64,000 bases of DNA from Burkholderia stabilis (GTDB lineage Bacteria; Pseudomonadota; Gammaproteobacteria; Burkholderiales; Burkholderiaceae): NCBI RefSeq assembly GCF_001742165.1, contig NZ_CP016442.1, forward strand, positions 124,001 through 188,000, in the 5' to 3' direction. Shown here in pieces: positions 30,751 through 38,554 of this stretch (positions within the stretch are counted from its first letter, which is position 1; every line of letters begins with the position of its first letter). Position numbers and translations under genes: made by a program. The notes under the pieces were generated by a model. That model did not search any database. It was not told the origin of the DNA and saw only the letters and a program-made list of their open reading frames with translations.

Positions 30751-31656
30751 TTGTACCCGACGTTCAAACCCATCGCCCACCGCCTGGTGGTGCTCACCGC
30801 GACCTGCCTTGCTGCGTTCGCGCTTTGCCCCAGTTCGCTCAAGGCCGTGCCAGGGCACACCCCAGAGCCGGTCGACTTCGTGGTTCCCGCGATTCCCCAA
30901 CCCGCGTCCCTGGTCGACGTGCCGGCGTCCTTCGACGACCCGGCCCCGGCGTTCGACGCGTCACCGCGGCTCACGCGCTTCACCCGGATGCCGGAGCGCC
31001 TGGTGGGCTCGTTCTGGCCCACGCGGATGGGGGTGGCCCCGGTGATCGTGCAGCCCTCGACGTTCCGCGTCACGGAGGAGCAGCTCCTCGCGGCGGCGCC
31101 CACGATCAACCCGGACGCGCTGCACCTGGCCATGCGGGCGATGGAATGCGCGGCGAAGCACTACGGGGACAAGGACCGCCTGGTGGTGATCGACTACTCC
31201 CTGCCCAGCACCGCGCGCCGGCTCTGGGTCTTCGACCTGCGCAACGGCACGCTCCTCTGGAACGAGTACGTCCTGCACGGGCGCGGATCCGGCGCAGGGC
31301 TCTACGCCCGGTCGTTCTCGAACCAGCCGGACAGCGAGCAGTCCAGCCTGGGCCTGTTCGAGCTGGGCAGTCCGTTCAAGAGCCAGTTCGGCCCGGCCAT
31401 GAGCATGGTGGGGCTGGAGAAGGGCATCAACGACCACGCGGTGGAGCGCGGGATCTGGTTGCACGGCACGGACTACGTGAACGACGAGCGCGCGGCCACG
31501 GGCCACGTGTCGCAATCCGAGGGCTGCGCGGCGGTCCAGCGGGGGGTGATCGTCCCGATGATCAACACCTTGAAGAAGGGGGCGTACCTCTTCTCGTACT
31601 ACCCGGACAAGCGCTGGCAGCAGGCGTCCGGGTTCCTGACGGGGAAGCTCTGCTGA
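30751..31656 (+). CDS. Murein L,D-transpeptidase catalytic-domain protein (YkuD_2 type)
   Basis: A 301-residue exported protein of the family named murein L,D-transpeptidase catalytic domain. It has an N-terminal signal peptide, a Pro-rich linker and a catalytic region with RGIWLHGTDYVNDE and SQSEGCAAVQ, supplying the conserved His and the SxGC catalytic Cys. Such enzymes cross-link or edit peptidoglycan. The start is TTG at 30751 with GGAGGAGACC directly ahead; no ATG nearby would keep the signal peptide. A copy of the element palindrome lies within the coding sequence at 30845. Probably in one operon with the gene before it; local wall remodelling for an envelope structure is possible. Confidence 0.85.
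   Translation: MYPTFKPIAHRLVVLTATCLAAFALCPSSLKAVPGHTPEPVDFVVPAIPQPASLVDVPASFDDPAPAFDASPRLTRFTRMPERLVGSFWPTRMGVAPVIVQPSTFRVTEEQLLAAAPTINPDALHLAMRAMECAAKHYGDKDRLVVIDYSLPSTARRLWVFDLRNGTLLWNEYVLHGRGSGAGLYARSFSNQPDSEQSSLGLFELGSPFKSQFGPAMSMVGLEKGINDHAVERGIWLHGTDYVNDERAATGHVSQSEGCAAVQRGVIVPMINTLKKGAYLFSYYPDKRWQQASGFLTGKLC
30845..30860. promoter_or_regulatory. Element palindrome, copy 3 (inside a gene)
   Basis: CCGTGCCAGGGCACAC, one arm mismatch. It lies about 95 bases inside the L,D-transpeptidase gene, at the signal-peptide junction. Confidence 0.5.
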
Positions 31657-31675
31657 TCCGGGGGTACCCCCGATC

Positions 31676-31703
31676 TTGCCGACCCGAATCGACCTGCTAC
31701 GTT
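31676..31703 (+). promoter_or_regulatory. Element promoter for the 31.7-kb gene pair
   Basis: -35 TTGCCG (31676-31681), 16-base spacer ending CTGC, -10 TACGTT (31698-31703). No palindrome copy here; a separate near-perfect dyad, CCGGGGG-TA-CCCCCG, lies at about 31658-31673 between the upstream stop and the -35. Confidence 0.62.
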
Positions 31704-31739
31704 GAGTAGGCCGCCCACCACCCAGAACCGGAGGACCCG

Positions 31740-31997
31740 ATGACCACCACCTGCAAGACCCCTCGACGGACCGCCACGCTTCGCATGACGCCGGTGCTGC
31801 ACGACGCAGCGACGGCGGTGGCCCGTCGCCACCACCAGAGCCTGAACGAGCTGCTCGTGACGGTGCTGTCGGACCACCCCGAGGTGCGGTGGTGGGTGGC
31901 CTTCAACGAGGCGGCGCCCGGCACGCAGCCCCACCAGGCGCAACGGCTGGCCCAGTTGCGCGTGGACATCGACCGGATCCTGGGGAGCGTGCGATGA
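31740..31997 (+). CDS. Small ribbon-helix-helix-like protein
   Basis: An 85-residue basic protein. Residues 10-45 (RTATLRMTPVLHDAATAVAR, then SLNELLVTVL) have the beta-strand plus two-helix layout of Arc/CopG-type DNA-binding proteins. It overlaps the next gene by four bases (ATGA). It may be a local regulator or antitoxin-like partner; which promoter it binds is unknown. Confidence 0.6.
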   Translation: MTTTCKTPRRTATLRMTPVLHDAATAVARRHHQSLNELLVTVLSDHPEVRWWVAFNEAAPGTQPHQAQRLAQLRVDIDRILGSVR

Positions 31998-32455
31998 GCT
32001 ACCTGACCGAACAGCAGCGGGCGACGCAGGCGGCCATTCTGAACAGCCTGGTGGTCGAGCAGGTGGAGGAGCCGGTGGTGGTGGAGGGGCTCGACGCGGT
32101 GTACCCGGCGATGACGGTGACGGTGGGCGTCACGCTCAACGGCCGGCACCACGCGATCCCGGCGACGGAGCAGGCGGACGAGAGCTGGTGGACGATGTAC
32201 ACCCGCCACGGGCGCCTGGACGCGCTGCGCACCTCCATCGACGACGGGCCGGCCTGGCAGGCGTTGAAGCGGCAGATCGTCGCCGACGTGTTCGACGGCG
32301 AGCTGATGGCGTTCGAGGACATCTTTTTCACGCAGGACGTGCGCTCGGCGATCGAGGCCCTGGCCAGCGAGGCCGCGTTCAATCACCACCAGCAGCACCA
32401 CCTGGCGCGGGTGCTCGCGGCCAAGCGGGAGATGGACGGCGCCCGCTGGCAGTGA
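31994..32455 (+). CDS. Unknown protein coupled to the RHH-like gene
   Basis: A 153-residue acidic cytoplasmic protein, rich in Ala, Glu and His (FNHHQQHHLARVL near the C-terminus). No family recognised. Translation is coupled to the upstream ribbon-helix-helix gene by an ATGA overlap, so the two may form a two-protein unit. A terminator follows at 32480. Confidence 0.6.
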   Translation: MSYLTEQQRATQAAILNSLVVEQVEEPVVVEGLDAVYPAMTVTVGVTLNGRHHAIPATEQADESWWTMYTRHGRLDALRTSIDDGPAWQALKRQIVADVFDGELMAFEDIFFTQDVRSAIEALASEAAFNHHQQHHLARVLAAKREMDGARWQ

Positions 32456-32479
32456 CCCAAGGGCGGAGCGGGGAATGGG

Positions 32480-32503
32480 AAACGGGGCCATCGGCCCCGT
32501 TTG
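32480..32503. terminator. Bidirectional terminator
   Basis: AAACGGGGCC / GGCCCCGTTT stem with an AT loop, between convergent genes ending at 32455 and 32525. Confidence 0.82.
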
Positions 32504-32524
32504 CACATGGTGGCGGTGGGTCGC

Positions 32525-32674
32525 TCAGCGCTGGGGGCGCTTGGCCCGCTCAGCATCGAGGTTCTGCTTGAAGCGCTGGGCCAGGCTCTGGCCGCCGAAC
32601 AGCGAGCTGGGGGTGTTCCGGAACACCGCGACGAGAACGACGAGCGCGACGATGATGGCGACGATGTAGAGCAT
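32525..32674 (-). CDS. Small single-pass membrane protein
   Basis: A 49-residue protein: about 17 hydrophobic residues (MLYIVAIIVALVVLVAVF) and a basic cytoplasmic tail ending KRPQR. GGGAGGAACC is well placed before the ATG at 32674, and a complete element promoter with palindrome lies about 50 bases upstream, so I believe this short gene is real. No relative recognised. Confidence 0.65.
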   Translation of the reverse strand: MLYIVAIIVALVVLVAVFRNTPSSLFGGQSLAQRFKQNLDAERAKRPQR

Positions 32675-32723
32675 GAAGGTTCCTCCCTGGGTGGTGCCCA
32701 CCGGGTGGGTGGGCGATGGTCAA

Positions 32724-32751
32724 CACTTAGCAGCATTCCGGGGCACGTCAA
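32724..32751 (-). promoter_or_regulatory. Element promoter for the 49-residue membrane protein
   Basis: - strand: -35 TTGACG (32751-32746), 16-base spacer ending CTGC, -10 TAAGTG (32729-32724). Palindrome 4 begins two bases upstream of the -35. Confidence 0.8.
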
Positions 32752-32753
32752 GC

Positions 32754-32769
32754 CCGTGCCCTGGCACGG
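32754..32769. promoter_or_regulatory. Element palindrome, copy 4
   Basis: CCGTGCCCTGGCACGG, perfect arms, two bases from a -35 element. Confidence 0.8.
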
Positions 32770-32775
32770 ATGAGG

Positions 32776-33438
32776 TCACTCGCCGAGGGGCGTCTGGGGA
32801 TCGCGTTCCTCGACCGTTTCCTGCATAGGGAAGAAGTGGCGGTGGTTCCGGATCATCTCGTCAGCCTTTGCTCGCTCCTCCGGAGTCCAGTTGGCGACCC
32901 GTTCAGCGACATGGCGCTTCCAGTCGCCCCCTGCCCCGTAGTTCCAGGCATACGGGACCCGATCCTCCCCGATCTTGGCGCGCTCCATCCGGGCCAGGAC
33001 CTTGTCGAGATCGCTCAACGCGATCACCGAACCCACGTAGGGCTCGGGGACCTCCTGGCGGTAGGCGTGGGCGGCGGACCGGGCCAGCACGAACCGGCGC
33101 TGCAGCACACCCATGGGCCCACGGTAGGTGATCATGTAGGGCGAGCGCAGTTTGCGCAGGAGCCAGCCGTCCTCGCGCTGGGCGTCCAGGTCCCGGAGCT
33201 GCTGCACCTGCTGCCGCACATCCAGCAGCGACGAGACGGTGTGGCGAGCAAGTCCGGTGTACGTCTCGAACATGCTCTCGGCCCGTTCGTCCAGCGTGCT
33301 GACGATGACCATGGCGGCCATGCGCGGGATGGCGGCACGAGGGTTCGGTTCCAGACCCATCACCAGCTTCACGCACGCGTCCGGGTAGGGGTAGCGCCCC
33401 TCCTCGCAGTCCAGCACATCGTTGTGATCCGTTTCCAT
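32776..33438 (-). CDS. Unknown cytoplasmic protein, third gene of the T5orf172 operon
   Basis: A 220-residue protein starting METDHNDVLDCEEGRY at 33438, with CAGGAGGAGACG upstream. Mixed helical, charged; residues 75-150 contain QQVQQLRDLDAQREDGWLLRK and an aromatic SPYMITYRGP segment. I do not recognise a family. It follows the T5orf172 protein gene by 23 bases and shares its transcript from the promoter at 35359. Confidence 0.65.
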   Translation of the reverse strand: METDHNDVLDCEEGRYPYPDACVKLVMGLEPNPRAAIPRMAAMVIVSTLDERAESMFETYTGLARHTVSSLLDVRQQVQQLRDLDAQREDGWLLRKLRSPYMITYRGPMGVLQRRFVLARSAAHAYRQEVPEPYVGSVIALSDLDKVLARMERAKIGEDRVPYAWNYGAGGDWKRHVAERVANWTPEERAKADEMIRNHRHFFPMQETVEERDPQTPLGE

Positions 33439-33461
33439 CGTCTCCTCCTGGTGGTTGTGAT

Positions 33462-34679
33462 TCAGCGGCGCCGGTACGTGGAGCGTTGGCCCCCACGCTG
33501 GTAACCGGACGTACGGTTTGAGTTGGAACGGTTCGACCGGCGCGGGTAGCGGCCCGGCGTGCCGTCGTCGCTGGTTCGCTTCGGGCGGTGCTCGAACCAG
33601 CCGGCGACCACCGTGGCCAGCAGGGCGAGGACCCACCACCACCCGTCCAGGGCGGCGTAGAGCGCGGCGGTGAGGGCCAGGCCGGTGAGCGCGACGGGGC
33701 TCCAGCGGAACACGTCAACGGCGACGAACAGGGGCCAGCGCCACCAGGGCTGACCAACGCGGCGCAGCGCGACGATGGCCAGGGTGTGGAAGGACGGCTT
33801 GGCCGCGGCCAGCAGGGCATCGCGGTGCTTCTCGACCGCGGCGCAGCGCCACAGCTTGCGGTGCTTCACGCTGAACTCGATCTGGTCCAGCAGCAGGGTC
33901 AGCACGTCGTTCGACGGCTGGTCGAGCTGCGCGGCGCGCTCCAGGAAGGTGTTCCAGGCTTTCTCCCCGGCCCCGTACTGCTGGCGTTGCCAAAAGAGCT
34001 TGGCCGACCATCCGGCGGCGGCCACCCGGGACGGGTCGGTAGGATGGGCCATGGCCGTCTGGTAGTGGTGCTGGGCGCGGTGGTCCAGCTCCGGGCGATC
34101 CTTCGGGCGTGCATCGTTGGCCAGCACGTGGGCGGCCCGGCCGGCGTAGTAGCGGCCACGGGCGGACCCGAGGGCGGCGGCTTGCTCGAAGTTCGAGAGG
34201 GCCTGGCGGGCGTCCCGCATCTGGCCGTCCAGACCGAAGAGGAGCTTCACACCGCGATCCACCTGGTCGTCGGAAGCGGCCCGGGCCTGACGGCTCGGCG
34301 GGGCACCGGGATCGACACCGTGTTCGAGGGCGGCCAGGCGCTTCAACACCGCGTTGGCTTGGGACACGCTGACCCAGAAGAACTCGCGGTCGTTGGACAC
34401 GCGTTGCCCCAGGCGCTGCAGCTCACGGTGCACGTCCTTTTCGGCCTTCCAGCAGTCGGCGAACAGCTCCCAGCTTTCCAGCACGAAGGGCGTGGGCACC
34501 CCGGTGGCGCGCGACAGCTCGTCACGGCGGGTGATGGGGTTGCGCTCGGTGCGACCGATCTTCACCTGCCCAGGCATGGACGGGTTCGAGAGCACGTACA
34601 CGTAGCCGCGGTGGGACCGCTCCGGGATAGGCGCAGGGCCAGGCGTGGTCGGGAGGATCGGACGGGGCTCGTAGGCCAT
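33462..34679 (-). CDS. T5orf172 (GIY-YIG-like) domain fused to a helical repeat and membrane segment
   Basis: A 405-residue protein. Residues 24-120 match the T5orf172/MUG113 relatives of GIY-YIG nucleases: GYVYVLSNPSMPGQVKIGRT, RRDELSRATGVPTPF, EKDVHRELQ and the late NDREFFWV. Residues 140-320 look like TPR/Sel1-type helical repeats (FEQAAALGSARGRYYAGRA). Near 340-385 are hydrophobic helices (VALTGLALTAALYAAL, WWVLALLATVVAGWF), and the tail is basic with many Arg, Asn and Ser. A membrane-anchored GIY-YIG-like protein is unusual. ATG 34679 has AGGAGA upstream. Whether it is a nuclease in fact is unknown. Confidence 0.75.
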   Translation of the reverse strand: MAYEPRPILPTTPGPAPIPERSHRGYVYVLSNPSMPGQVKIGRTERNPITRRDELSRATGVPTPFVLESWELFADCWKAEKDVHRELQRLGQRVSNDREFFWVSVSQANAVLKRLAALEHGVDPGAPPSRQARAASDDQVDRGVKLLFGLDGQMRDARQALSNFEQAAALGSARGRYYAGRAAHVLANDARPKDRPELDHRAQHHYQTAMAHPTDPSRVAAAGWSAKLFWQRQQYGAGEKAWNTFLERAAQLDQPSNDVLTLLLDQIEFSVKHRKLWRCAAVEKHRDALLAAAKPSFHTLAIVALRRVGQPWWRWPLFVAVDVFRWSPVALTGLALTAALYAALDGWWWVLALLATVVAGWFEHRPKRTSDDGTPGRYPRRSNRSNSNRTSGYQRGGQRSTYRRR

Positions 34680-34702
34680 GCGGTCTCCTGGGGGTGTCGT
34701 GC

Positions 34703-35191
34703 TCAGGCTTTCAGGCCGAAGCCGGCGGACCACGACGGGTTGCCGTCGATGCGGTCCATCGTCCGGCTGTCGTAGGCCTTCACCACGCCGTCCTCGGCGT
34801 CGTAGGCGTAGCTCACCGGGTCGTAGGCGGCCTTGCTCTCGGTCGCCATGGCCAGGCTGGCCGCGTCGGCCTCGCTGCGGCGCTTCAGGGCAGCGGTCAC
34901 CACGGCGGCGAGGACCTTGGGGGACACCCCGATCGTGTCGGCCTCGGCCCGGATGAAGGTGGGCACGTGGGCGATGTGGATGGCCTTGCCGCTGGTGAAC
35001 AGGGTCAGCGCGGTGACCGGCGTGCTGCCGGGCACGTCGACCCGAACACCGGTGGCCACCAGCTTGCGGTAGTGGGCGATGGAGCGGTCGATCTCGTCGC
35101 TCCGGCGAACACGGGCGGGCACAGCAGCCACGGTGGCCGGGACAGGAGCGGGCAGGCTCTCGGGGGTGGGGATGACAATCAGGTCGTTCAT
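34703..35191 (-). CDS. Unknown protein, first gene of the T5orf172 operon
   Basis: A 162-residue cytoplasmic protein. After a Pro/Val/Ala-rich first 30 residues there is a folded alpha/beta region (RSIAHYRKLVATGVRVDVPG, VLAAVVTAALKRRSEADAAS). No family recognised. It is the promoter-proximal gene; the T5orf172 gene starts 23 bases after its stop. Upstream are an element promoter (35359-35386) and a long leader holding a palindrome copy. Confidence 0.6.
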   Translation of the reverse strand: MNDLIVIPTPESLPAPVPATVAAVPARVRRSDEIDRSIAHYRKLVATGVRVDVPGSTPVTALTLFTSGKAIHIAHVPTFIRAEADTIGVSPKVLAAVVTAALKRRSEADAASLAMATESKAAYDPVSYAYDAEDGVVKAYDSRTMDRIDGNPSWSAGFGLKA

Positions 35192-35262
35192 GATGGGGTA
35201 TGGGTAAGGGTCGGGGTGGTGGTGCAGGGGTGGCAACCGCTGCGGGTCGTGAGGTGATTAGC

Positions 35263-35278
35263 CCGTGCCAGGGCACAA
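35263..35278. promoter_or_regulatory. Element palindrome, copy 5 (in a leader)
   Basis: CCGTGCCAGGGCACAA, lying about 80 bases downstream of the -10 of the 35.36-kb promoter and 72 bases before the first start codon. A site here could block transcription or act in RNA. Confidence 0.65.
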
Positions 35279-35358
35279 CCACGGGTGCGAACGTTGAGCG
35301 GGTTCAGGTGGTGCATGGTGCTCTCGGTCAGGTGTGGATTTGCGAACCTCCTACTCTC

Positions 35359-35386
35359 AACCTAGCAGGGTCTATCGGTCGGTCAA
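35359..35386 (-). promoter_or_regulatory. Element promoter for the T5orf172 operon
   Basis: - strand: -35 TTGACC (35386-35381), 16-base spacer ending CTGC, -10 TAGGTT (35364-35359). The leader is about 160 bases, much longer than for other element promoters. Confidence 0.78.
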
Positions 35387-35508
35387 TAGCTATAGCCCCG
35401 TAAAAGGGGCGATTCCAGGATTTATTTGCAGGGGTCGTGCGCGGGCGCGTCGAAACCCGGGCAAAAAGCAGGGGGCGGGTGCCTTCGGCCCGTGGTGGCG
35501 GCGAATCG

Positions 35509-35524
35509 ACGTGCCAGGGCACAG
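35509..35524. promoter_or_regulatory. Element palindrome, copy 6
   Basis: ACGTGCCAGGGCACAG, intergenic, about 120 bases upstream of the 35.36-kb promoter and beyond the terminator of the 35.6-kb gene. Confidence 0.62.
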
Positions 35525-35542
35525 GGGCGTCAGCAACGCGAA

Positions 35543-35560
35543 GGGGGCCGTGAGGCCCCC
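35543..35560 (-). terminator. Possible terminator of the 37.1-35.6-kb operon
   Basis: GGGGGCC / GGCCCCC stem, 23 bases after the stop at 35584 on the - strand; only a weak T stretch follows. Confidence 0.5.
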
Positions 35561-35583
35561 AGATCAGGTGGTGGTGGCGATGC

Positions 35584-35874
35584 TCAGGCGAGCGTGCCGG
35601 TCCGGTTGGCGTTGAACGAGGCGATCGTGGCGCGCAGCCGGGCACCGGCTTCGGCCTGCGTGAACGCCGGACGGGCCGGGCGGATCCAGGTGGGCTGCAC
35701 CTCGTGGTCCAGCTCGATGGGCAGCGCGTGCGAGGCGTGGCGACGCGCGCCCAGGACGAAGCCGAGGTACGCACCGCCCAGGACGAGGGCGACGCTCGCC
35801 AGCAGGACGAGGGCCTCGAACAGGCAGGCGAGCAGCGGGTGGGCGATGTAGAACGGAACGGTCAGCGGGTGCAC
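35584..35874 (-). CDS. Small membrane protein
   Basis: A 96-residue protein with two closely spaced hydrophobic helices (IAHPLLACLFEALVLLASVA and LVLGGAYLGFVLG) then a basic cytoplasmic domain. GTG start at 35874 with GGAGGAGACC upstream. Last gene of a three-gene operon beginning at 37120. No relative recognised. Confidence 0.62.
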   Translation of the reverse strand: MHPLTVPFYIAHPLLACLFEALVLLASVALVLGGAYLGFVLGARRHASHALPIELDHEVQPTWIRPARPAFTQAEAGARLRATIASFNANRTGTLA

Positions 35875-35967
35875 GGTGGTCTCCTCCGGTGTGCGTGGGC
35901 CGCAGGGCGCGGCCCGGGGTTGAACAACAAGGTGAATCGGGTGGTGGTCTCCTGGTCGAGGGCTGGG

Positions 35968-36519
35968 TCAGCGGATCACGTGGCTCGCCGCGCGCAGTGC
36001 GCCGCGGTGCAGGCTGAACAGCGCGGCGGCGAGGCGATCCTTCGCGGGCCAGTTCTTCGCGCAGATGCCCTTGTAGACCGCGATCTGGCGCATCTGGGCC
36101 GGGATCCGTTCCTTCGCGGCATCACGGCGGCGCTGGACCTCCGGCAGGGTGTCCATCACCGCCATCACGAGCTGGTCGTGGGTCATCGGCATGTTGGCCA
36201 GCGGCGGGTTGAACAGCGACAGCCACTGGCGCAGGTCTTGGTCCGGATGGGCTTGCGCCTCGGCCTTGGTGGGCAGCGGGTTACGGTTCGGGTCCTGCAT
36301 CGACGCCGGCAGCGGCAGGATGGCCAGACGGATGCACGCATCACGGGACACCAGCGCCGGGTTGACCGCCACCTCCTGGGCGACGACCTGCTCCGGCGTG
36401 AGGGGCGCGGGCCCGGCGTGCCGGTGCAGGAACTTGGTCACACCGACGGTGGCGGCGAACAGCACGCACAGGCCGGCGAGGAGGGCAGCGCCCTGCTGGA
36501 TACGAGGATCGAGTTGCAT
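35968..36519 (-). CDS. Membrane-anchored periplasmic protein of unknown function
   Basis: A 183-residue protein with one N-terminal transmembrane helix (AALLAGLCVLFAATVGVT) and a soluble domain with two Cys (DACIRLAI, KGICAKN) that may pair. The ATG at 36519 follows the preceding stop by one base (TGATATG), a strong sign of coupling. Middle gene of the 37.1-kb operon. Confidence 0.62.
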   Translation of the reverse strand: MQLDPRIQQGAALLAGLCVLFAATVGVTKFLHRHAGPAPLTPEQVVAQEVAVNPALVSRDACIRLAILPLPASMQDPNRNPLPTKAEAQAHPDQDLRQWLSLFNPPLANMPMTHDQLVMAVMDTLPEVQRRRDAAKERIPAQMRQIAVYKGICAKNWPAKDRLAAALFSLHRGALRAASHVIR

Positions 36520-36520
36520 A

Positions 36521-37120
36521 TCAGTACAGGGCCTCATGGATGGCTTGCTTCGGGTGGGCGAAGAACTGCGCGCCTTGCGTGAAGATCCCTGGTGCGCACA
36601 GGTTCATGCGGTGGTCGAGCTGGTCGGTTTGGAGCCCTTCCGGGTCGAGCTGGTCGTACACGACCGCGCCCGGGCCCAGAGCGCTGCACTCGTAACCGCC
36701 CTCGATCCACCAGTGGCCCCAGGACATCGCCATCGTGGCCAGGAGGACGGTGGCGAAGAGTCCGAGCACGGCAAATCCCGCGATGAAGAAATAGCCATGG
36801 CGTCGGCAGTCCTTCAGTTTCCACTCGGTTTGCTGGATGTCACCAGGCTGAAAGTTCGGGGATTCGACCTGCTGTTCACGACCCTCCCGACGGGCCAGTC
36901 GGTAGGCGTCCCACGTCCGGACCATGTAATCGAGGTTGTTTTGCAGAAGGGTTCGCAGTTTCCGATGGATCCAGAACCGGAAGCTCAGCAAGGCCAACGC
37001 TACCAGGACGAACACCAGCACAAGCATCGCAAGGGAGGCCGTGCCCTGTGGATCGAGGAGCGTCGGGTAATAGGAGTGCCCGGCCCAGTACGCGTAGGCG
37101 GGAACGGTGGTGCTCTGCAT
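36521..37120 (-). CDS. Two-helix membrane protein of unknown function
   Basis: A 199-residue protein with transmembrane helices at about 28-47 (SLAMLVLVFVLVALALLSF) and 112-130 (IAGFAVLGLFATVLLATMAM), giving a cytoplasmic middle domain and an external C-terminal domain with two Cys. First gene of its operon, with a complete element promoter and palindrome upstream. GAGGAGACC precedes the ATG. Confidence 0.65.
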   Translation of the reverse strand: MQSTTVPAYAYWAGHSYYPTLLDPQGTASLAMLVLVFVLVALALLSFRFWIHRKLRTLLQNNLDYMVRTWDAYRLARREGREQQVESPNFQPGDIQQTEWKLKDCRRHGYFFIAGFAVLGLFATVLLATMAMSWGHWWIEGGYECSALGPGAVVYDQLDPEGLQTDQLDHRMNLCAPGIFTQGAQFFAHPKQAIHEALY

Positions 37121-37169
37121 GAGGTCTCCTCCTCGGTGATGCCCACGCAACGCGTCGGGCCATGGTCTA

Positions 37170-37197
37170 CACTTAGCAGCATTCTTAGTCGTGTCAA
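37170..37197 (-). promoter_or_regulatory. Element promoter for the 37.1-kb operon
   Basis: - strand: -35 TTGACA (37197-37192), 16-base spacer ending CTGC, -10 TAAGTG (37175-37170). Palindrome 7 begins one base upstream of the -35. Confidence 0.8.
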
Positions 37198-37198
37198 C

Positions 37199-37214
37199 CC
37201 GTGCCAGGGCACGG
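37199..37214. promoter_or_regulatory. Element palindrome, copy 7
   Basis: CCGTGCCAGGGCACGG, perfect arms, one base from a -35. Confidence 0.8.
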
Positions 37215-37242
37215 ACAAGCCCGGATATATTCCGGGCTTGTC
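37214..37242 (-). terminator. Hairpin after the coupling-ATPase operon
   Basis: GACAAGCCCGG / CCGGGCTTGTC, 11-bp arms, seven bases beyond the stop at 37250. It lacks a clear U tract, so termination may be imperfect. Confidence 0.6.
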
Positions 37243-37249
37243 GATGGGG

Positions 37250-38554
37250 TCAGGCAGCGACCTTGGTGGGGTCGTTCGCGGCGCGTTCGATCTTCTGCCG
37301 CTTCTCCAACTCGTCGTACACCGTCGAGATGCCCTGCTGCAGGGCGAAATCACGGATTTGCTGGACCGAGAGCTTGCCGTAGGTCATGCAGAGGTCTCGA
37401 CGAGGGTGGCCGCCACGCTTGACGGAGATCATCGCCGAGTATTGGTGGTCCAGGAACTTCCAATCGCCCTGGGGGAAGAGGTCGATGTCCGTTCCGAGGA
37501 GGCCAGCCTGGTCCCTGTTCTTGACGAAGAACCTGGGGGGGTGGTAGTCGTCGTGTTTGACGGCACCACCCATGAAGTTCCAGCTCAGGGCACCGGCGAC
37601 ACGACGGGTCAGCCCCGCAGCAAGCGACGCGGTTCCACGGACAACCTCCCAGAGGTTGGTGGTGACCGCGCCGACGGAGAACATCAACGCGAGCTTCATC
37701 AACGACCGCGGCAGGCGCCCGGACCGATCGTCCTTGTTCTTCAAGTGCTCCCGGTCGTGACTCGTCAGGATGACGTCCGTCGGACGGCTCAGGTTGTAGC
37801 GCAGGCGTTTCAGCATCGCCAAACGCTGGCCCGGATTCAGCTCACGCTTGCCGACCCCGAGGGCTGCCTTGGCCTCCCCGTGAGCGCGTTCAAAATCGTT
37901 GGAAAGGATCGATTTGAGCGCCCCGGACAGGTAGTAGCTGTAATCGAACACCCGCTGCTTCTGCAGGCGATCGTTGGCGTAATCGTGGCTTTCGGGCGAG
38001 GACTTCATCATGCACCACGACATGAAGTTAGCCAGGAAGGCCTTGGAGGCATCCTGACCCAGACGGTCGTTGAACGCGTTGACCGTTTGGGACGCGAACA
38101 CGCAACGCAGGCCCAGGCTACGGGCAATGGACAGCAGCTCGCTTTCCTCGGCGGTGCGACCCTGGCCCAGCAGGATCTGCGCTTCGTCGGCCACGCACAT
38201 CAGCGGGCGCTGATCCGGCCACTTGGTCTTCCAGTCCCCGACGATGCCACGCATCTTGACCGCGTTGAACACGCGCTTTTTGGCGAGCATCGTGATGATT
38301 CGGCCGGCGTCTTCATAGAGCGTGTCCGGCAAGGAGATCCCCACGACGGCCCCGCGCATGCAGGCCAGCACGTCGCAGCCGTGTTCCATGTAGCACCAGT
38401 CCATGAGCTTTTCGTTGCTCATGATCGGCTCGAACATGGTGGACAACGTTCCCAGGATGTCGGCGCGCAGCTCGGCCCGTTGCTTCGGCAGGTGGAAGGA
38501 CGCAAACTTCAGCGCGGCTCGGATCAGCTTGCCGCGAGGGTTGTTCGCCTTCAT
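37250..38554 (-). CDS. Coupling-type ATPase, C-terminal half (Walker B subunit)
   Basis: A 434-residue protein with the second half of a VirD4/TraD-like ATPase. The Walker B segment RPLMCVADEAQILLG is near residues 112-126, followed by LLSIARSLGLRCVFASQT and the sensor region FMSWCMMKSSPESHDYAN, all as in TraD/TraG proteins. There is no Walker A motif. A hydrophobic stretch (LMKLALMFSVGAVTTNLW) lies near 310. Its ATG overlaps the stop of the Walker A gene (ATGA), so the two proteins are made together and presumably join into one ATPase. Confidence 0.78.
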   Translation of the reverse strand: MKANNPRGKLIRAALKFASFHLPKQRAELRADILGTLSTMFEPIMSNEKLMDWCYMEHGCDVLACMRGAVVGISLPDTLYEDAGRIITMLAKKRVFNAVKMRGIVGDWKTKWPDQRPLMCVADEAQILLGQGRTAEESELLSIARSLGLRCVFASQTVNAFNDRLGQDASKAFLANFMSWCMMKSSPESHDYANDRLQKQRVFDYSYYLSGALKSILSNDFERAHGEAKAALGVGKRELNPGQRLAMLKRLRYNLSRPTDVILTSHDREHLKNKDDRSGRLPRSLMKLALMFSVGAVTTNLWEVVRGTASLAAGLTRRVAGALSWNFMGGAVKHDDYHPPRFFVKNRDQAGLLGTDIDLFPQGDWKFLDHQYSAMISVKRGGHPRRDLCMTYGKLSVQQIRDFALQQGISTVYDELEKRQKIERAANDPTKVAA

